From contig JAWKNO010000003.1 in NCBI GenBank assembly GCA_041391665.1, positions 248,001 to 312,000 on the forward strand: 64,000 nt of DNA, given 5' to 3'. The position numbers and the translations under genes are program-made. A model generated the notes under the pieces. That model was given only the letters and a program-made list of their open reading frames with translations. It was not told where the DNA came from and made no database searches. Source of the stretch: Bacteroidia bacterium (GTDB lineage: Bacteria; Bacteroidota; Bacteroidia; J057). Numbering within the stretch: position 1 is the stretch's first letter; each line of letters starts with the position of its first letter. This document shows positions 28,041-37,072 of the stretch, in pieces.

Positions 28041-30821
28041 TCACCGCACCATCAACCGCCGAAAAGTCCGTCCCTGTTCGGAAGCTACGCCCAGCAAATA
28101 CACGCCTTCGTTGAGCTGTGCCGGAAGAGAAAACCGTATTTCCTGCAGCCCGGGGGTAAGGGTAGATTCTCCCAACCTGGCAACTCTGCGGCCTTGCAGG
28201 TCATAGAGAGAGAATCGGTATTGCCCCGGTTGCGTAACGTCCAGGCCTACCCAAATCTCTTCCCGGGCGGGATTGGGATAAATCCGCATACTTTGTGTGC
28301 CGGGCAGAAAGTCGCCTTCCAACCCTACCGTTCCGATGGTATATTTCCGGACCAATGCCCCCCGATAGCCCTCACTCAGCGAAAGATCTCCTGTGGTGTA
28401 GGCCCCGTACAGATCGCCCGTGGGATCGACCGCCATAGCCTGAATTTTGGCGCGCTGGAGAGAGTCGATATACCCGTAGACAAGGCTCAACTGATTGTCA
28501 AGCAGCATCTGAAACGGCACGCCCCCGGCAGGGGTCAGATGCTCACCCAAAATGGCCAACTGATCATTCACTATGGCACAACGCCAGGGAAAGTAAAAGC
28601 TACCTGTAGAAGGCAGAGAAAGTTGGGCGTCGGTGATCAGTCCGCCGGAAGTATTGAGCAGGCGTACATAGACGTGGCTGTTGGTGGAAAAACAGAGATA
28701 GGTACGACCCTGGGTATCTACCGCCATCCTGCGTGGGGCACCTAAGCTCCCGGTACTGCCTTTCTCATCCCAAAGCAAGGTACCCGTACTGTCAAAGCGG
28801 GCCGCTACATAATTGCCGATGCCGGAAGAGCCAAAAATGCTGATATCCCCGTTTGTCGCAATCTCCATGCCCGCAAAATCAGTCAGGTTGCCCGATTGGT
28901 TGGCTACATCTTTATGCCACTCCAGGGTTCCGTCGGTGGTATATTGGAAGATGTGGAGATCGTTGTCATTGTTGGCGCCTTTGTGGATCGCAGCAATGAC
29001 CAGTTTTCCCCCGGCGGTATATTTCATCTCATAGGGTTTGGAATAGGGAAAACTGGAGGAAGGACTTTGGTAGAATCGTGTCCACTGCAAGGTGCCTGTG
29101 GCATCGTAACGGGAGATAAACATCTGTTTCGTACCGGTGTTGATGCCTGTGATATAACTATTGCCGGCATTGTCGAGCGCCAGTCCACCTGCATCATAGA
29201 CTACCGCGCTGTCGAGCAATACCGTAAACCTTTCTGTACCGTTTGCATCATAGCTGAGCAGCCCGCTGTAACCCGCACTGACATTCTTGCTATTTTGAAA
29301 CAGACCTGCGACATTTCCAGCGCCATCGTGTTGAAGGTAGGAAAATGAGGGGATCGCGGCAGAATAGGATTTACTCCGCTCCCACAACACCTGGCCGCCA
29401 GGATCCAGTTTGGTAATGGCAAACCTACCTGTGTCGCCGTCGTCGGAAAAGGTCGAGAGCCACAGATGGTTGCCGTCAGTGATCAGGGTCCCTGGCTGGG
29501 CATCACTGAGGGCTTCCCCGCGGGGTTGTGCCAGAAATTCTTCCGCGAGGGTATTGGATTGGAGGGAAAACAGAGTCGTGGTAGCCTGCTCCCCCTCCAC
29601 ACCTGTTGCATACAGATGATCGGCAGAGAGGGAAATATCGGTCAGGTACTGCGCCTGGTTGGCGCCGTAAGTCTTTGTGGTCTGCAGAGCACCGGTACTG
29701 GAATAACGCACAAAACCCAGCGAATCAAAATCCTGCACGCCCAGATAAATATCTCCGTTTGCAGCAAGTTCGGCGGCTACAACCGTCGTGTAGAAGTCAA
29801 TTTCGTAGTCCACTTCCCATAATTTAGCGCCGGAGGAATCATAGGCGATGATTAAGGCAAATTCATCAAAGTTATCCTCCTTGTTGCCAAAGGTATAGAT
29901 TGTACCGTTGGTCCCCAGCCTGATCTCCGCGCCACTATTGGCATCTCCATTATTGAATTGTTTTTGCCAAAGGAATTCCCCGTCCTGATTGAGCTTGAGG
30001 GTAACGATGTCCTGTTCAGAAAAAGGCCCGGTCTCCAGCGTACCGACCGCATAGAGATTTCCGTTATCGTCGGCGGCGACACCTACGAGATAAGCTTCCA
30101 CATCACTGGTGAGGGTATCTGGATATTGCCAGTTGAGGGTTCCGTTGCTGGCATATTGTACGGCGAGGAACGAATAGCCATAGTCGGCATAGCCCACAGC
30201 CGTAACTTTTCCGGCATTGTCCACCGCGAAGTCGGCAAAACCCGCCTCACTTCCCGGATCGAAGGTCTGATCCCACTGAAGATTCCCGTTCAGATCATAC
30301 TGAGCCAGCCAGGTCACCTCATAGTTTTGGCTGCTTTTCTCGCTCCCAGCGAGGTAGAGATAATTGCCCACCTGCCGGAGGCGACCGGGGCTGGCATACT
30401 GGTTGGACGGACCGCGGTAGGTCTGATGCCACTGGACCTGCCCGTTGGCGTTAAACTTGATGAGGTGGATCTGACGCTCATTGAAGCCCCCAATGATTTC
30501 GGATCCGACAGCGTAAATATTTCCCTGATTGTCCAGCGCGAGGTGCAGAAAAGAACTATTGTTGGGGGTGGCGAGAGTTGTATCCCAGGCGAGGGTTCCG
30601 TTGGTTTGATACCGGGCAATGTACATGATTATCCCGACCTGTGTGGAAGAATATCCAGCCACGACGGTACCATTGTCCAGGGCCTGCACGGCGTTGAGTT
30701 CCAGCGTCTTGGGACCTGCAGTATTGGTAAGTTCTTTTTGCCATAAGAGATTGATCCCTGTTTGGGCCGGAAGCAGGGAATAAAGAAACAGAAAGGATGT
30801 GGTGAGAAGAAGTGATTTCAT
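28041..30821 (-). CDS. Large secreted beta-propeller/SBBP-repeat protein with T9SS sorting domain
   Basis: This 926-residue protein has an N-terminal signal peptide (MKSLLLTTSFLFLYSLLPAQ). The body is made of about 14 repeats of about 50 residues, each with a turn of the type D-N/A-x-G-N-x-Y-x-x-G (DNQGNIYAVGS, DDNGNLYAVGT, DNAGNSYITGI) followed by N-G-x-L-x-W, as in SBBP and PQQ-like propellers. The last 80 residues form a type A T9SS C-terminal domain (SMRIYPNPAREEIWV ... FSLYDLQGRRV ... GVYLLGV). It should be secreted by the type IX system and attached to the cell surface. No catalytic motif is seen. Confidence 0.9.
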   Translation of the reverse strand: MKSLLLTTSFLFLYSLLPAQTGINLLWQKELTNTAGPKTLELNAVQALDNGTVVAGYSSTQVGIIMYIARYQTNGTLAWDTTLATPNNSSFLHLALDNQGNIYAVGSEIIGGFNERQIHLIKFNANGQVQWHQTYRGPSNQYASPGRLRQVGNYLYLAGSEKSSQNYEVTWLAQYDLNGNLQWDQTFDPGSEAGFADFAVDNAGKVTAVGYADYGYSFLAVQYASNGTLNWQYPDTLTSDVEAYLVGVAADDNGNLYAVGTLETGPFSEQDIVTLKLNQDGEFLWQKQFNNGDANSGAEIRLGTNGTIYTFGNKEDNFDEFALIIAYDSSGAKLWEVDYEIDFYTTVVAAELAANGDIYLGVQDFDSLGFVRYSSTGALQTTKTYGANQAQYLTDISLSADHLYATGVEGEQATTTLFSLQSNTLAEEFLAQPRGEALSDAQPGTLITDGNHLWLSTFSDDGDTGRFAITKLDPGGQVLWERSKSYSAAIPSFSYLQHDGAGNVAGLFQNSKNVSAGYSGLLSYDANGTERFTVLLDSAVVYDAGGLALDNAGNSYITGINTGTKQMFISRYDATGTLQWTRFYQSPSSSFPYSKPYEMKYTAGGKLVIAAIHKGANNDNDLHIFQYTTDGTLEWHKDVANQSGNLTDFAGMEIATNGDISIFGSSGIGNYVAARFDSTGTLLWDEKGSTGSLGAPRRMAVDTQGRTYLCFSTNSHVYVRLLNTSGGLITDAQLSLPSTGSFYFPWRCAIVNDQLAILGEHLTPAGGVPFQMLLDNQLSLVYGYIDSLQRAKIQAMAVDPTGDLYGAYTTGDLSLSEGYRGALVRKYTIGTVGLEGDFLPGTQSMRIYPNPAREEIWVGLDVTQPGQYRFSLYDLQGRRVARLGESTLTPGLQEIRFSLPAQLNEGVYLLGVASEQGRTFRRLMVR

Positions 30822-31165
30822 AAATTCAGATTTGATAAACGGACAAATGGGTCAAAAGAGAGTATTGACAATAGGTTATGGCAGAAAGGAGGCTTTGGTT
30901 AACAAAAAAAATGCCTCAAGGAGTGAATGAGGAAGAGACAAATCGAACTTTTGCGCAAGGCAGTTCAGACACGACCACTATTAGCGTGCGCCTCATACTG
31001 CTTCTGCCTTGAATTCTATGGGGAATTTTCTTCTTCTTATAACAGTAGACGTAACGTTTTGGGACAAGCTTCACTTATTGTCCTGATTGTGGGGGGGCAG
31101 GTACAAATGTTTTTTGTTATTGCTGTCGTATGGTGTATCGATGAAACCCGACTAGCGATTGCGGC

Positions 31166-32371
31166 TTAGTGTTTGTGACTTTCCAAATGTTGCCTTAATA
31201 AATCCTTTCCATAGTCATTTCCGTTGGGGGTTCTGACTACCGTGTGAATATGATTTCTTGTTGGTTTTCCATTATCGGCATTGGGTACTCCAACAACTCT
31301 TTGGTGATCAAATTCGATTAATACCACAGGGCTATGAATGCGATAATAAAACACAGCATCCGCTGATGTTTCTCCTACCCAGGAAAACCACGTATTATCA
31401 ATATGAAGCAACACTTCTTCCATTTTTATCTGTTGGTGTCCTTCTCTTATATTGCTCACATATTGATAGATCAAATTCCGCAATTCTTCTTTTTGGGGGT
31501 CTGATAAATTCGACGCCCGGATACCCTGATACTCCAGATTTAAATTGTCCTTGTTAGCTTCAGCTACATTATTGTTCCTGGTTTTGTCTTTGGAGATGGT
31601 AGCCATCGCTTGTTGTTCAGCCGATAGTGATTGCATAAAAGCCAACCCCAGGTTTTGCTCGTCCTGAAATAATGTGTTCCCTTTATATTTTCCGGTTGTC
31701 GTTATAATGGGTTCGCCTCCCATAAAAACCGGAGACATCACGACCTGGTCACCGAGGACGAAATAATTTATCACTAAATGATGGCCGTCCAATTGCCACC
31801 CCCAGGGCTCAGTTTGGGAAGGTTGGCCCATAATTGTAAAGAAGTAAAGTTCTTCATCATAATCCGCCGATCCATTGTTAAGTTCTTTCAGCGTCTGATC
31901 CGTTTTCATGATGTCTTTGCTTAGCTGAAGTCCTTTTGCACTCAGCGATACCTGCATTAAATTGAATGCCGTATTCTTCTGCAATTGAGTCATTTCCTTT
32001 AAGCTCACTCCTTGCCGAACATAGATCCCATTGTCCACATTGCACCATTTTCGCCATTCCTGATCATCAACCTCAAAAGTTGTTCGATTGCGTTGTTCAG
32101 AACTTAAACCGTCGAGAAACAGAATTGCCGCCTCAATGATTGGGGCGGTAGCCACATTCGTACTTCTGACAGGAAATAAATCTTTCATAGAATCATCGGC
32201 AGCAAATATCCCTTTATAGGGTTCTTTTAAAGCATCGGATTCCATTTTAGCAAAACGTTCCTTGACAGGATTGACGGCTTCTTGCTCGTGTGGGTTATCC
32301 TCACCTTGTCTGGCGGTCGGCGAGCAACCGTAAAACAAAGCTATGATTATCAGGATTAATATTTTTTTCAT
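31166..32371 (-). CDS. DUF3500 lipoprotein
   Basis: This 401-residue protein starts at ATG 32371, which opens a lipoprotein signal (MKKILILIIIALFYGC); the 49 residues before it are translated from the intergenic repeat and are not likely to be real. DUF3500 features include LSSEQRNRTTFEVDD...WRKWCN, KGLQLSKDIM, W-G-W-Q-L-DGHHLVINYF and WVGETSADAVFYYRIHSPVVLIEFDHQ. DUF3500 proteins have no established reaction. It stands alone with gaps of about 340-350 bases on both sides. Confidence 0.88.
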   Translation of the reverse strand: MKKILILIIIALFYGCSPTARQGEDNPHEQEAVNPVKERFAKMESDALKEPYKGIFAADDSMKDLFPVRSTNVATAPIIEAAILFLDGLSSEQRNRTTFEVDDQEWRKWCNVDNGIYVRQGVSLKEMTQLQKNTAFNLMQVSLSAKGLQLSKDIMKTDQTLKELNNGSADYDEELYFFTIMGQPSQTEPWGWQLDGHHLVINYFVLGDQVVMSPVFMGGEPIITTTGKYKGNTLFQDEQNLGLAFMQSLSAEQQAMATISKDKTRNNNVAEANKDNLNLEYQGIRASNLSDPQKEELRNLIYQYVSNIREGHQQIKMEEVLLHIDNTWFSWVGETSADAVFYYRIHSPVVLIEFDHQRVVGVPNADNGKPTRNHIHTVVRTPNGNDYGKDLLRQHLESHKH

Positions 32372-32455
32372 AATCAGAATATCAGACCGGGCATTATGGT
32401 TTGGCTGACGGAAGCTCACTCCGAAGCATAAATTTCTAACTGGTGGCTGTCCACG

Positions 32456-32552
32456 GCCATCAAGATAAAGAAAAAAGTGGAGTTTATATGAGTGGAAATC
32501 TGAAGCGCTATAGCCCAATCCTTACAGTGGGCATTACACGATGCGCCTGAAC
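32456..32552. repeat. Intergenic repeat, copy 2 (upstream of DUF3500 gene)
   Basis: The first 30 bases are identical to 27832-27861 and the copy ends at the same GCCTGAAC. The sequence between is diverged and contains short matches (TGAAGCG, GGGCAT). It lies 85-181 bases before the DUF3500 start. Confidence 0.8.
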
Positions 32553-32721
32553 TGAAGCTGTATGACTGTAGTACCCCCAACCCCCGATTACCCATGTTCA
32601 AATTCCGCAGATCTGCGTAGGCATTTTACATAATTCAACCGATGCCAATGGCTGACTTCCCGGGCGATCTTTGTAGGGTAAACATTTTCAACAAATCAAT
32701 CACTTTTTAAAAATTTTAGCT

Positions 32722-33219
32722 ATGAAGTATCTATCATTTTTTTTGCTCCCCCTACTAGGTTTTTGGATGCCCACTAACCCTGAAAAAAATACCCCTGGTA
32801 TAAACGAGGCAAATTATTCTGTGTTGTTGGAACCGGAAATGCTGTTTGTCGGACAATGTAAGGGATGGTTTTGTTCGGCCCAGGGCGGCAACAACTGTTC
32901 ATGTGGCGTTTTTTCCTGCTTTTGTTTTGAAAATGTAGCCGGAGGAGTTATCAGTCAAAGCATCGAATCCGTGGATCTCAGCCATATCCGGGCCACTGTC
33001 AGCTATCTGAATGGTGCCGGGTTTCAATCTGAGGCCGGTGCCAGGCTGAAGACGATTGGAGGCAAAATGGCCATCATGCAAAGCCTCAGGGATGCCAACG
33101 CTAATAAAAATTTGTTCCAGCAGTTTGAAGAGACTGCCAGTCAGCTCAGCAAAAGCGAGAAGCAGCAGTTCAACACCTGGTTGAAAAGCAAAGGCGCACC
33201 CACATTGATCGAGCTCTAA
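32722..33219 (+). CDS. Small Cys-rich secreted protein, unknown function
   Basis: This 165-residue protein has a signal peptide (MKYLSFFLLPLLGFWMP). Residues about 50-75 carry a dense cysteine cluster: CKGWFCS, CSCGVFSCFCF. The remainder is helical and polar and lacks cysteine. The cluster could bind metal or form disulphides outside the cell. No family is recognised. It is preceded by a 350-base gap that holds the intergenic repeat and is followed by a 13-bp hairpin. Confidence 0.7.
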   Translation: MKYLSFFLLPLLGFWMPTNPEKNTPGINEANYSVLLEPEMLFVGQCKGWFCSAQGGNNCSCGVFSCFCFENVAGGVISQSIESVDLSHIRATVSYLNGAGFQSEAGARLKTIGGKMAIMQSLRDANANKNLFQQFEETASQLSKSEKQQFNTWLKSKGAPTLIEL

Positions 33220-33240
33220 AACCCTGGGTAAAAAAATAAA

Positions 33241-33281
33241 TGCCGGGATTGAATGCTACTACATGGTGTTCAATCCCGGCA
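33241..33281 (+). terminator. Hairpin terminator candidate after the Cys-rich protein gene
   Basis: Arms 33241-33253 and 33269-33281 form a perfect 13-bp stem with a 15-base loop, 22 bases after the stop codon. Only a weak T-rich tail follows (TTGGGTTTA). Confidence 0.7.
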
Positions 33282-33365
33282 TTGGGTTTATCTGATTGAT
33301 CTCAGCCCATTGTTCTGTTTTCCTGTGTACCACTCAGCAGGCAGGAGAAGATAGCCGTTCCACCA

Positions 33366-34298
33366 TCATTTTTCATTCAAAACAACCTCGACCCGTCTAT
33401 TCTTTTTTCGACCTTCCTCAGTGGTATTAACACTTTCGGGAGCGACAGGTCCAACACCTGCACCGGTTAGTCTTGAAGCCGAAATGCCATATTTTGAAGT
33501 AAGAACATTAATTACAGCCTGTGCCCTTTTTTCAGAAAGATCCATATTCAGCGTATAACCTCCTGTATTATCTGTATGTCCCACGATATAGACTGTTTTA
33601 CTGAGATTATTTTTTAAATATTGAGCTATTAATTCTATTTCGGCATAAGAGCTTTGTTTAATTACATCCGAACCCGTATCAAATAAAATTCCATAAAGCG
33701 ATACTTTACCTTTTTCCTTCATTCCTTTTTCGAAACTGCTGAGCGTTATTTGCTGAGACATTTCTTTCACCTCAACTACGGTTACTTCATACCCCATTTC
33801 GCTTAGCCCATATCCAGGAATTACGGTTACATAATATCCCATTCCGTCTTTACTGAATTTTGCAGAAATATAGGCCAACTCTTCGCCATAATATGCAGGC
33901 ATTTTTATTTTAGTGTCCTCTTCTCGTAAAAAATCCCAAAAATATTTACCACAGTCCGAAAGGTTTTTGCAACTAAAAAGAATTTCAGCACCGCTACCTT
34001 TGAATGCGTTGAGATAGTTGGTATAAATTTCATATACAGAGCCTGCATCAGTAGGTAAACTGTAAAATATTCGATAAATTTTTCCTTCTATTTCCTGCGT
34101 AGAAGTAAATTTTGCACCATTTGATTTTCCTGTAACAATACTGTATGGTTCAAAGGAAGTTTCTTCATAATCGTAAATGTACGATTGGTTGAAACGCTGA
34201 ATAATCGGATGGTCTTTACTGCCGGCTTTGTCATTTTGGGCAAATACCGATTGAGATACTACGGAAAATAAGAGTACGAATAGTGCTGTTCTTCTCAT
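33366..34298 (-). CDS. OmpA-domain outer-membrane protein
   Basis: This 310-residue protein starts at ATG 34298 with a signal peptide (MRRTALFVLLFSVVSQSVFAQ). The C-terminal 110 residues form an OmpA-like peptidoglycan-binding domain: ILFDTGSDVIKQSS, VYIVGHTDNTG, LSEKRAQAVINVL, GAGVGPVAPESVN and GRKKNRRVEVVL. The N-terminal 180 residues are unassigned and resemble a DUF4892-like region. It is 10 bases downstream of a lipoprotein gene on the same strand, so the pair is probably an envelope operon. AT-richer than the rest of the window. Confidence 0.85.
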   Translation of the reverse strand: MRRTALFVLLFSVVSQSVFAQNDKAGSKDHPIIQRFNQSYIYDYEETSFEPYSIVTGKSNGAKFTSTQEIEGKIYRIFYSLPTDAGSVYEIYTNYLNAFKGSGAEILFSCKNLSDCGKYFWDFLREEDTKIKMPAYYGEELAYISAKFSKDGMGYYVTVIPGYGLSEMGYEVTVVEVKEMSQQITLSSFEKGMKEKGKVSLYGILFDTGSDVIKQSSYAEIELIAQYLKNNLSKTVYIVGHTDNTGGYTLNMDLSEKRAQAVINVLTSKYGISASRLTGAGVGPVAPESVNTTEEGRKKNRRVEVVLNEK

Positions 34299-34308
34299 TT
34301 TATAAAAT

Positions 34309-34905
34309 TTATTGATTAGATTGGGTGTAATTGTAAGTTCGGATATTAGATATTGTAACATTGACTTCCATTTCTGCAGAAATATCCACTTTCATATCTT
34401 GGTAAGAGTTTCCTTTTTGCATTGTGCCAATACCCGAAACTTTTAGTTTTACTATTCCAGTGTTTTTAGAAAAATCTTCAATCTCTATATTTCCTTCTGT
34501 AAAGGAAAATTTATTTTCTCCCTGGGTAAAACTTGCTACCGATTGTGTAGAAGATAATGAAACATTTCCTTCATACTGGTCTTTACCCTTGCCCATTCCT
34601 TCTATTACGATATCTGCTGTGCTATTGCCGTCTTTGGCGTGTATCTCACAAGCAGCATCTACGTTGAGTATACTTTCTGCTGTATAAAATTTAAGCTCAG
34701 AGTCATCGTCAGACATTTCGAAGGTGTAGGTTTGACCGTCTGTCTTTAATACTACCGTTCCTTGTGTTTTCGGTTTTAAAGTTCCCGTGGCATTTATCTC
34801 GGTGGTTCCACTGGCAAAGCCCTTTACATCATTATTACTTTCATTTTTGCACGCCAAAACAGACATTAATATTAGGGCTACAATAGATAATTTAATTCTG
34901 TACAT
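34309..34905 (-). CDS. Lipoprotein of unknown function
   Basis: This 198-residue protein has a lipobox signal (residues 1-19, LMSVLAC). The mature part is Thr/Ser/Gly-rich and predicted to be all beta (TQGTVVLKTDGQTYTFEMSDDDS). It ends in a short tail with two Asn-Tyr pairs. No enzyme motif is visible. It is upstream of the OmpA gene with only 10 bases between, suggesting co-expression. Confidence 0.75.
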   Translation of the reverse strand: MYRIKLSIVALILMSVLACKNESNNDVKGFASGTTEINATGTLKPKTQGTVVLKTDGQTYTFEMSDDDSELKFYTAESILNVDAACEIHAKDGNSTADIVIEGMGKGKDQYEGNVSLSSTQSVASFTQGENKFSFTEGNIEIEDFSKNTGIVKLKVSGIGTMQKGNSYQDMKVDISAEMEVNVTISNIRTYNYTQSNQ

Positions 34906-34971
34906 GGTTATTGATTTATTATTGATAATAAACAGATTGCAGATGTCAGATTTCGTTTTTATGCAAAGGAT

Positions 34972-35355
34972 TTACTTTTTCTCCTTCATTCTGGGCTCCA
35001 ATACATTCTCAATGCCCCACTTGCTCAATTCACCAAACAGTGGTCTCAGGCTTTCTCCCTTGTCTGTCAGCGTGTAAATCACTTTGGGGGGCACTTCCGC
35101 AAACACTTCACGGTGCACCAACCCATCATCTTCCAGTTCCCGGAGCTGGACTGTCATCATTCTTTTACTGCAATCAGGGATCATTCGTTGCAGTTGTCCG
35201 AAGCGGTTGACGTCAACCGATATAAAGTACAAAATCAAAGGTTTCCATTTTCCGCCAATGATTTTTAGTGTCGCACTTACTGGGCATCCACCATACTTGT
35301 GGATGTTTTGGACCATATTGTCGAAGCGCTCCGAATTTATTTCAACTTTTTTCAT
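34972..35355 (-). CDS. HxlR-family transcription regulator
   Basis: This 127-residue winged-helix protein has the family pattern: an N-terminal Cys (GGCPVSATLKIIGGKWKPLILYF), the recognition region RFGQLQRMIPDCSKRMMTVQLRELEDDGLV and wing YTLTDKGESL. The N-terminal Cys in CPV is the redox or aldehyde-sensing position in YodB/HypR-type members. It is transcribed away from the two ABM-like genes, with 120 bases between starts. The likely targets are those genes and possibly itself. Confidence 0.92.
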   Translation of the reverse strand: MKKVEINSERFDNMVQNIHKYGGCPVSATLKIIGGKWKPLILYFISVDVNRFGQLQRMIPDCSKRMMTVQLRELEDDGLVHREVFAEVPPKVIYTLTDKGESLRPLFGELSKWGIENVLEPRMKEKK

Positions 35356-35393
35356 CTTATAAGTAATTGAAAATCAATAATAGTTTTAAAAAA

Positions 35394-35419
35394 GTAACTA
35401 TTAGCTATAAATGTAACTA
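35394..35419. promoter_or_regulatory. Direct repeats in the HxlR/ABM divergent region (candidate operator)
   Basis: Two copies of GTAACTA occur at 35394-35400 and 35413-35419, starts 19 bases apart, with an extra TAGTT at 35381. They overlap or precede the candidate promoter of the ABM-like genes. HxlR regulators often bind GTAACT-like half-sites, so this is a plausible operator. Confidence 0.45.
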
Positions 35420-35420
35420 C

Positions 35421-35451
35421 TTGCAAAAATATGCATTACTAATGAGTTTTG
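35421..35451 (+). promoter_or_regulatory. Candidate promoter of the ABM-like gene pair
   Basis: TTG at 35421-35423, a 20-base spacer, then GAGTTTTG at 35444-35451, close to TAnnTTTG. Transcription would start about 18-20 bases before the ATG at 35476. Confidence 0.45.
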
Positions 35452-35475
35452 CAATGAATTAAAAAACAGAATACA

Positions 35476-36207
35476 ATGAATAAAATATTGATCATAGGAT
35501 TGGTTGGAATTTGGGCTGTTTCCTGCTCACCTATTAAAAAATCAATGGTTGAAAAAACCGGACAGCCTGTTACTGAAATAGCGATCCGCCTGGTTAAGGA
35601 TGGGATGAATGATGAGTTTAAAGCAACTCGAAAAAACTTCATTACCGTGCTTAAAGAACAAGAAGGCGTTTTGGCAGACCGTGAGTTTCAGTCGTTTTAT
35701 GCATTGCCAAAGCCTGACGAAAGCGAGGTTTTTATTGGAATGACTGATTATCAAACCTATAAAACCGTTGGCAAAGTTCAGGGGAAAATGGGTGTAGTCA
35801 GTAAGTTCTTAAAGTTCAAAAAAACAATGGACTTAAAAGCCTATGTTTTTGTGCAACAATCAGAAGGTCCGAAATTCAATTTAAAAACTTTGGCTTCTGG
35901 TAATGGCGAAATTCTTGAAATCGGTGTCCGCAGAGTGAAACCCGGAATGGAAAAGGAGTTCAATGAATACCGCAAAAAATTTGTGGACTTGCTAAGTTCT
36001 TATGAAGGCGTAAAAGAAAGCTATGAGTTTAAAGTCGTTGGCGGAAAAGATATTGAAGGTCTTACTGTCGGAATGACGGTGTACGAAAGCAAAGAAGCTT
36101 TTATGAAACTTGCCGAACCCATCATGAAAGAAGAAGTAACCCAAAAATACTTCAGCACTTTTGAAGTGGTTGCTTCACAGTTTGCCTTTTCAACTTCAAA
36201 TCAATAG
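35476..36207 (+). CDS. Lipoprotein with two ABM-like (dimeric alpha-beta barrel) domains
   Basis: This 243-residue protein has a short lipoprotein-type signal (MNKILIIGLVGIWAVSC). Two similar domains follow, each beginning E-I-A/G-I/V-R-x-V-K-x-G-M (about residues 33-130 and 147-240). Each has the phrase G-V-x-x-x-x-E-F and a GMTxYxs strand. The pattern is that of antibiotic-biosynthesis-monooxygenase/EthD-like ferredoxin folds; no haem or catalytic set is certain. The next gene encodes a cytoplasmic paralogue. Confidence 0.82.
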   Translation: MNKILIIGLVGIWAVSCSPIKKSMVEKTGQPVTEIAIRLVKDGMNDEFKATRKNFITVLKEQEGVLADREFQSFYALPKPDESEVFIGMTDYQTYKTVGKVQGKMGVVSKFLKFKKTMDLKAYVFVQQSEGPKFNLKTLASGNGEILEIGVRRVKPGMEKEFNEYRKKFVDLLSSYEGVKESYEFKVVGGKDIEGLTVGMTVYESKEAFMKLAEPIMKEEVTQKYFSTFEVVASQFAFSTSNQ

Positions 36208-36212
36208 AAAAA

Positions 36213-36848
36213 ATGGAACAAAATACAGTTTTAGAAATTGCCATTCGCAAAGTAAAAGAAGGGCAAGACGAAGCATTTGTAAATGCAAGAACTGCTTTTA
36301 TTAGCAAACTGAAAGCTCAACAAGGCATTCAGAAAGACTGGGAATTCAAGTCATTTTTCACCATGCCCGAACCTGACAATACAGATGTATTTGTTGGAAT
36401 GACACGCTATGAGTCTGCCGAAGCCATGCAAAATATTGCCAACAATTTGATGCCGTCGCCGGAAGCAGGTCAGTTCTTTGGGACATTTGATATGAAAGCA
36501 TTTGTCGCTGTTCAACCTGCCGATGGTTCTGATTTCAAATTAGAAGACCATATTTCTGAGGGCAACGTTTTGGAAGTTGCTGTAAGAACAGTCAAAGACG
36601 GAAGTGAAAATGACTTTGAAGCTAAACGTAAAGGGTTTTTCGATTTAATTGCTCAGCAGGATGGCTATTTATTTGATAAAGAGTTTATCGACTTACAAAC
36701 TGGAGATAAAGTTGTTTTGATTGGCTGGAAGTCAATGGAAGATTTTCAGATAGGAGCCGGCTATCTTCAAACGCAATCGCAAATGGGAGATTTTTTCAGC
36801 ATTCTCAACGTCAAAGCTTATCAGGCACTCGTCCTAAGTCCAAATTAA
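36213..36848 (+). CDS. Cytoplasmic two-domain ABM-like protein (paralogue of the preceding gene)
   Basis: This 211-residue protein has no export signal. It carries two copies of the same module: VLEIAIRKVKEGQDEAF ... FVGMTRYES, and VLEVAVRTVKDGSENDF ... VVLIGWKS. Together with the preceding gene this makes four related modules in one operon controlled by an adjacent HxlR gene. One copy is secreted and the other cytosolic. The reaction is unknown; HxlR control suggests detoxification of quinones or reactive electrophiles. Confidence 0.82.
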   Translation: MEQNTVLEIAIRKVKEGQDEAFVNARTAFISKLKAQQGIQKDWEFKSFFTMPEPDNTDVFVGMTRYESAEAMQNIANNLMPSPEAGQFFGTFDMKAFVAVQPADGSDFKLEDHISEGNVLEVAVRTVKDGSENDFEAKRKGFFDLIAQQDGYLFDKEFIDLQTGDKVVLIGWKSMEDFQIGAGYLQTQSQMGDFFSILNVKAYQALVLSPN

Positions 36849-36920
36849 GGTAGTGTAGCATGTTCAATAGGGCGCAATTCAAATTGGAAGTACTGGTTTT
36901 ATATCCCTCTTCTTCACGGT

Positions 36921-37044
36921 CTATTCTCCATCGCCTTTTGATCGTATGACATAAATAGTCCCCTTTCCCTGCCCTAATTTATCAATTACGCCTTCCTGGT
37001 TCAAATATTGGAGGTCTTTTTGGATTCTGTTTGTCAACTCAAGC
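36921..37044 (-). pseudogene. 3' fragment of a fic gene (duplicate of 39996-40096)
   Basis: About 101 bases match the 3' end of the intact fic gene at 39996 with two differences visible, including the same stop codon. The reading is ELTNRIQKDLQYLNQEGV and onward to the same C-terminus. Upstream (toward 37044) an in-frame TAG closes the frame, so it cannot make a functional protein. Confidence 0.82.
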
Positions 37045-37072
37045 TAATGACCTTTGCCCGATTTTTAAAAAC

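Noticed and set aside
27987..28745. Plus-strand open frame antisense to the T9SS gene
   Set aside because: It lies opposite the T9SS C-terminal domain and repeats, whose frame is clearly coding.
29958..30746. 262-codon plus-strand frame antisense to the T9SS gene
   Set aside because: Shadow of the repeats; no independent features.
30927..31169. 80-codon plus-strand frame between the T9SS and DUF3500 genes
   Set aside because: No family features and no promoter; the 344-base gap at 30822-31165 holds nothing else that I can support.
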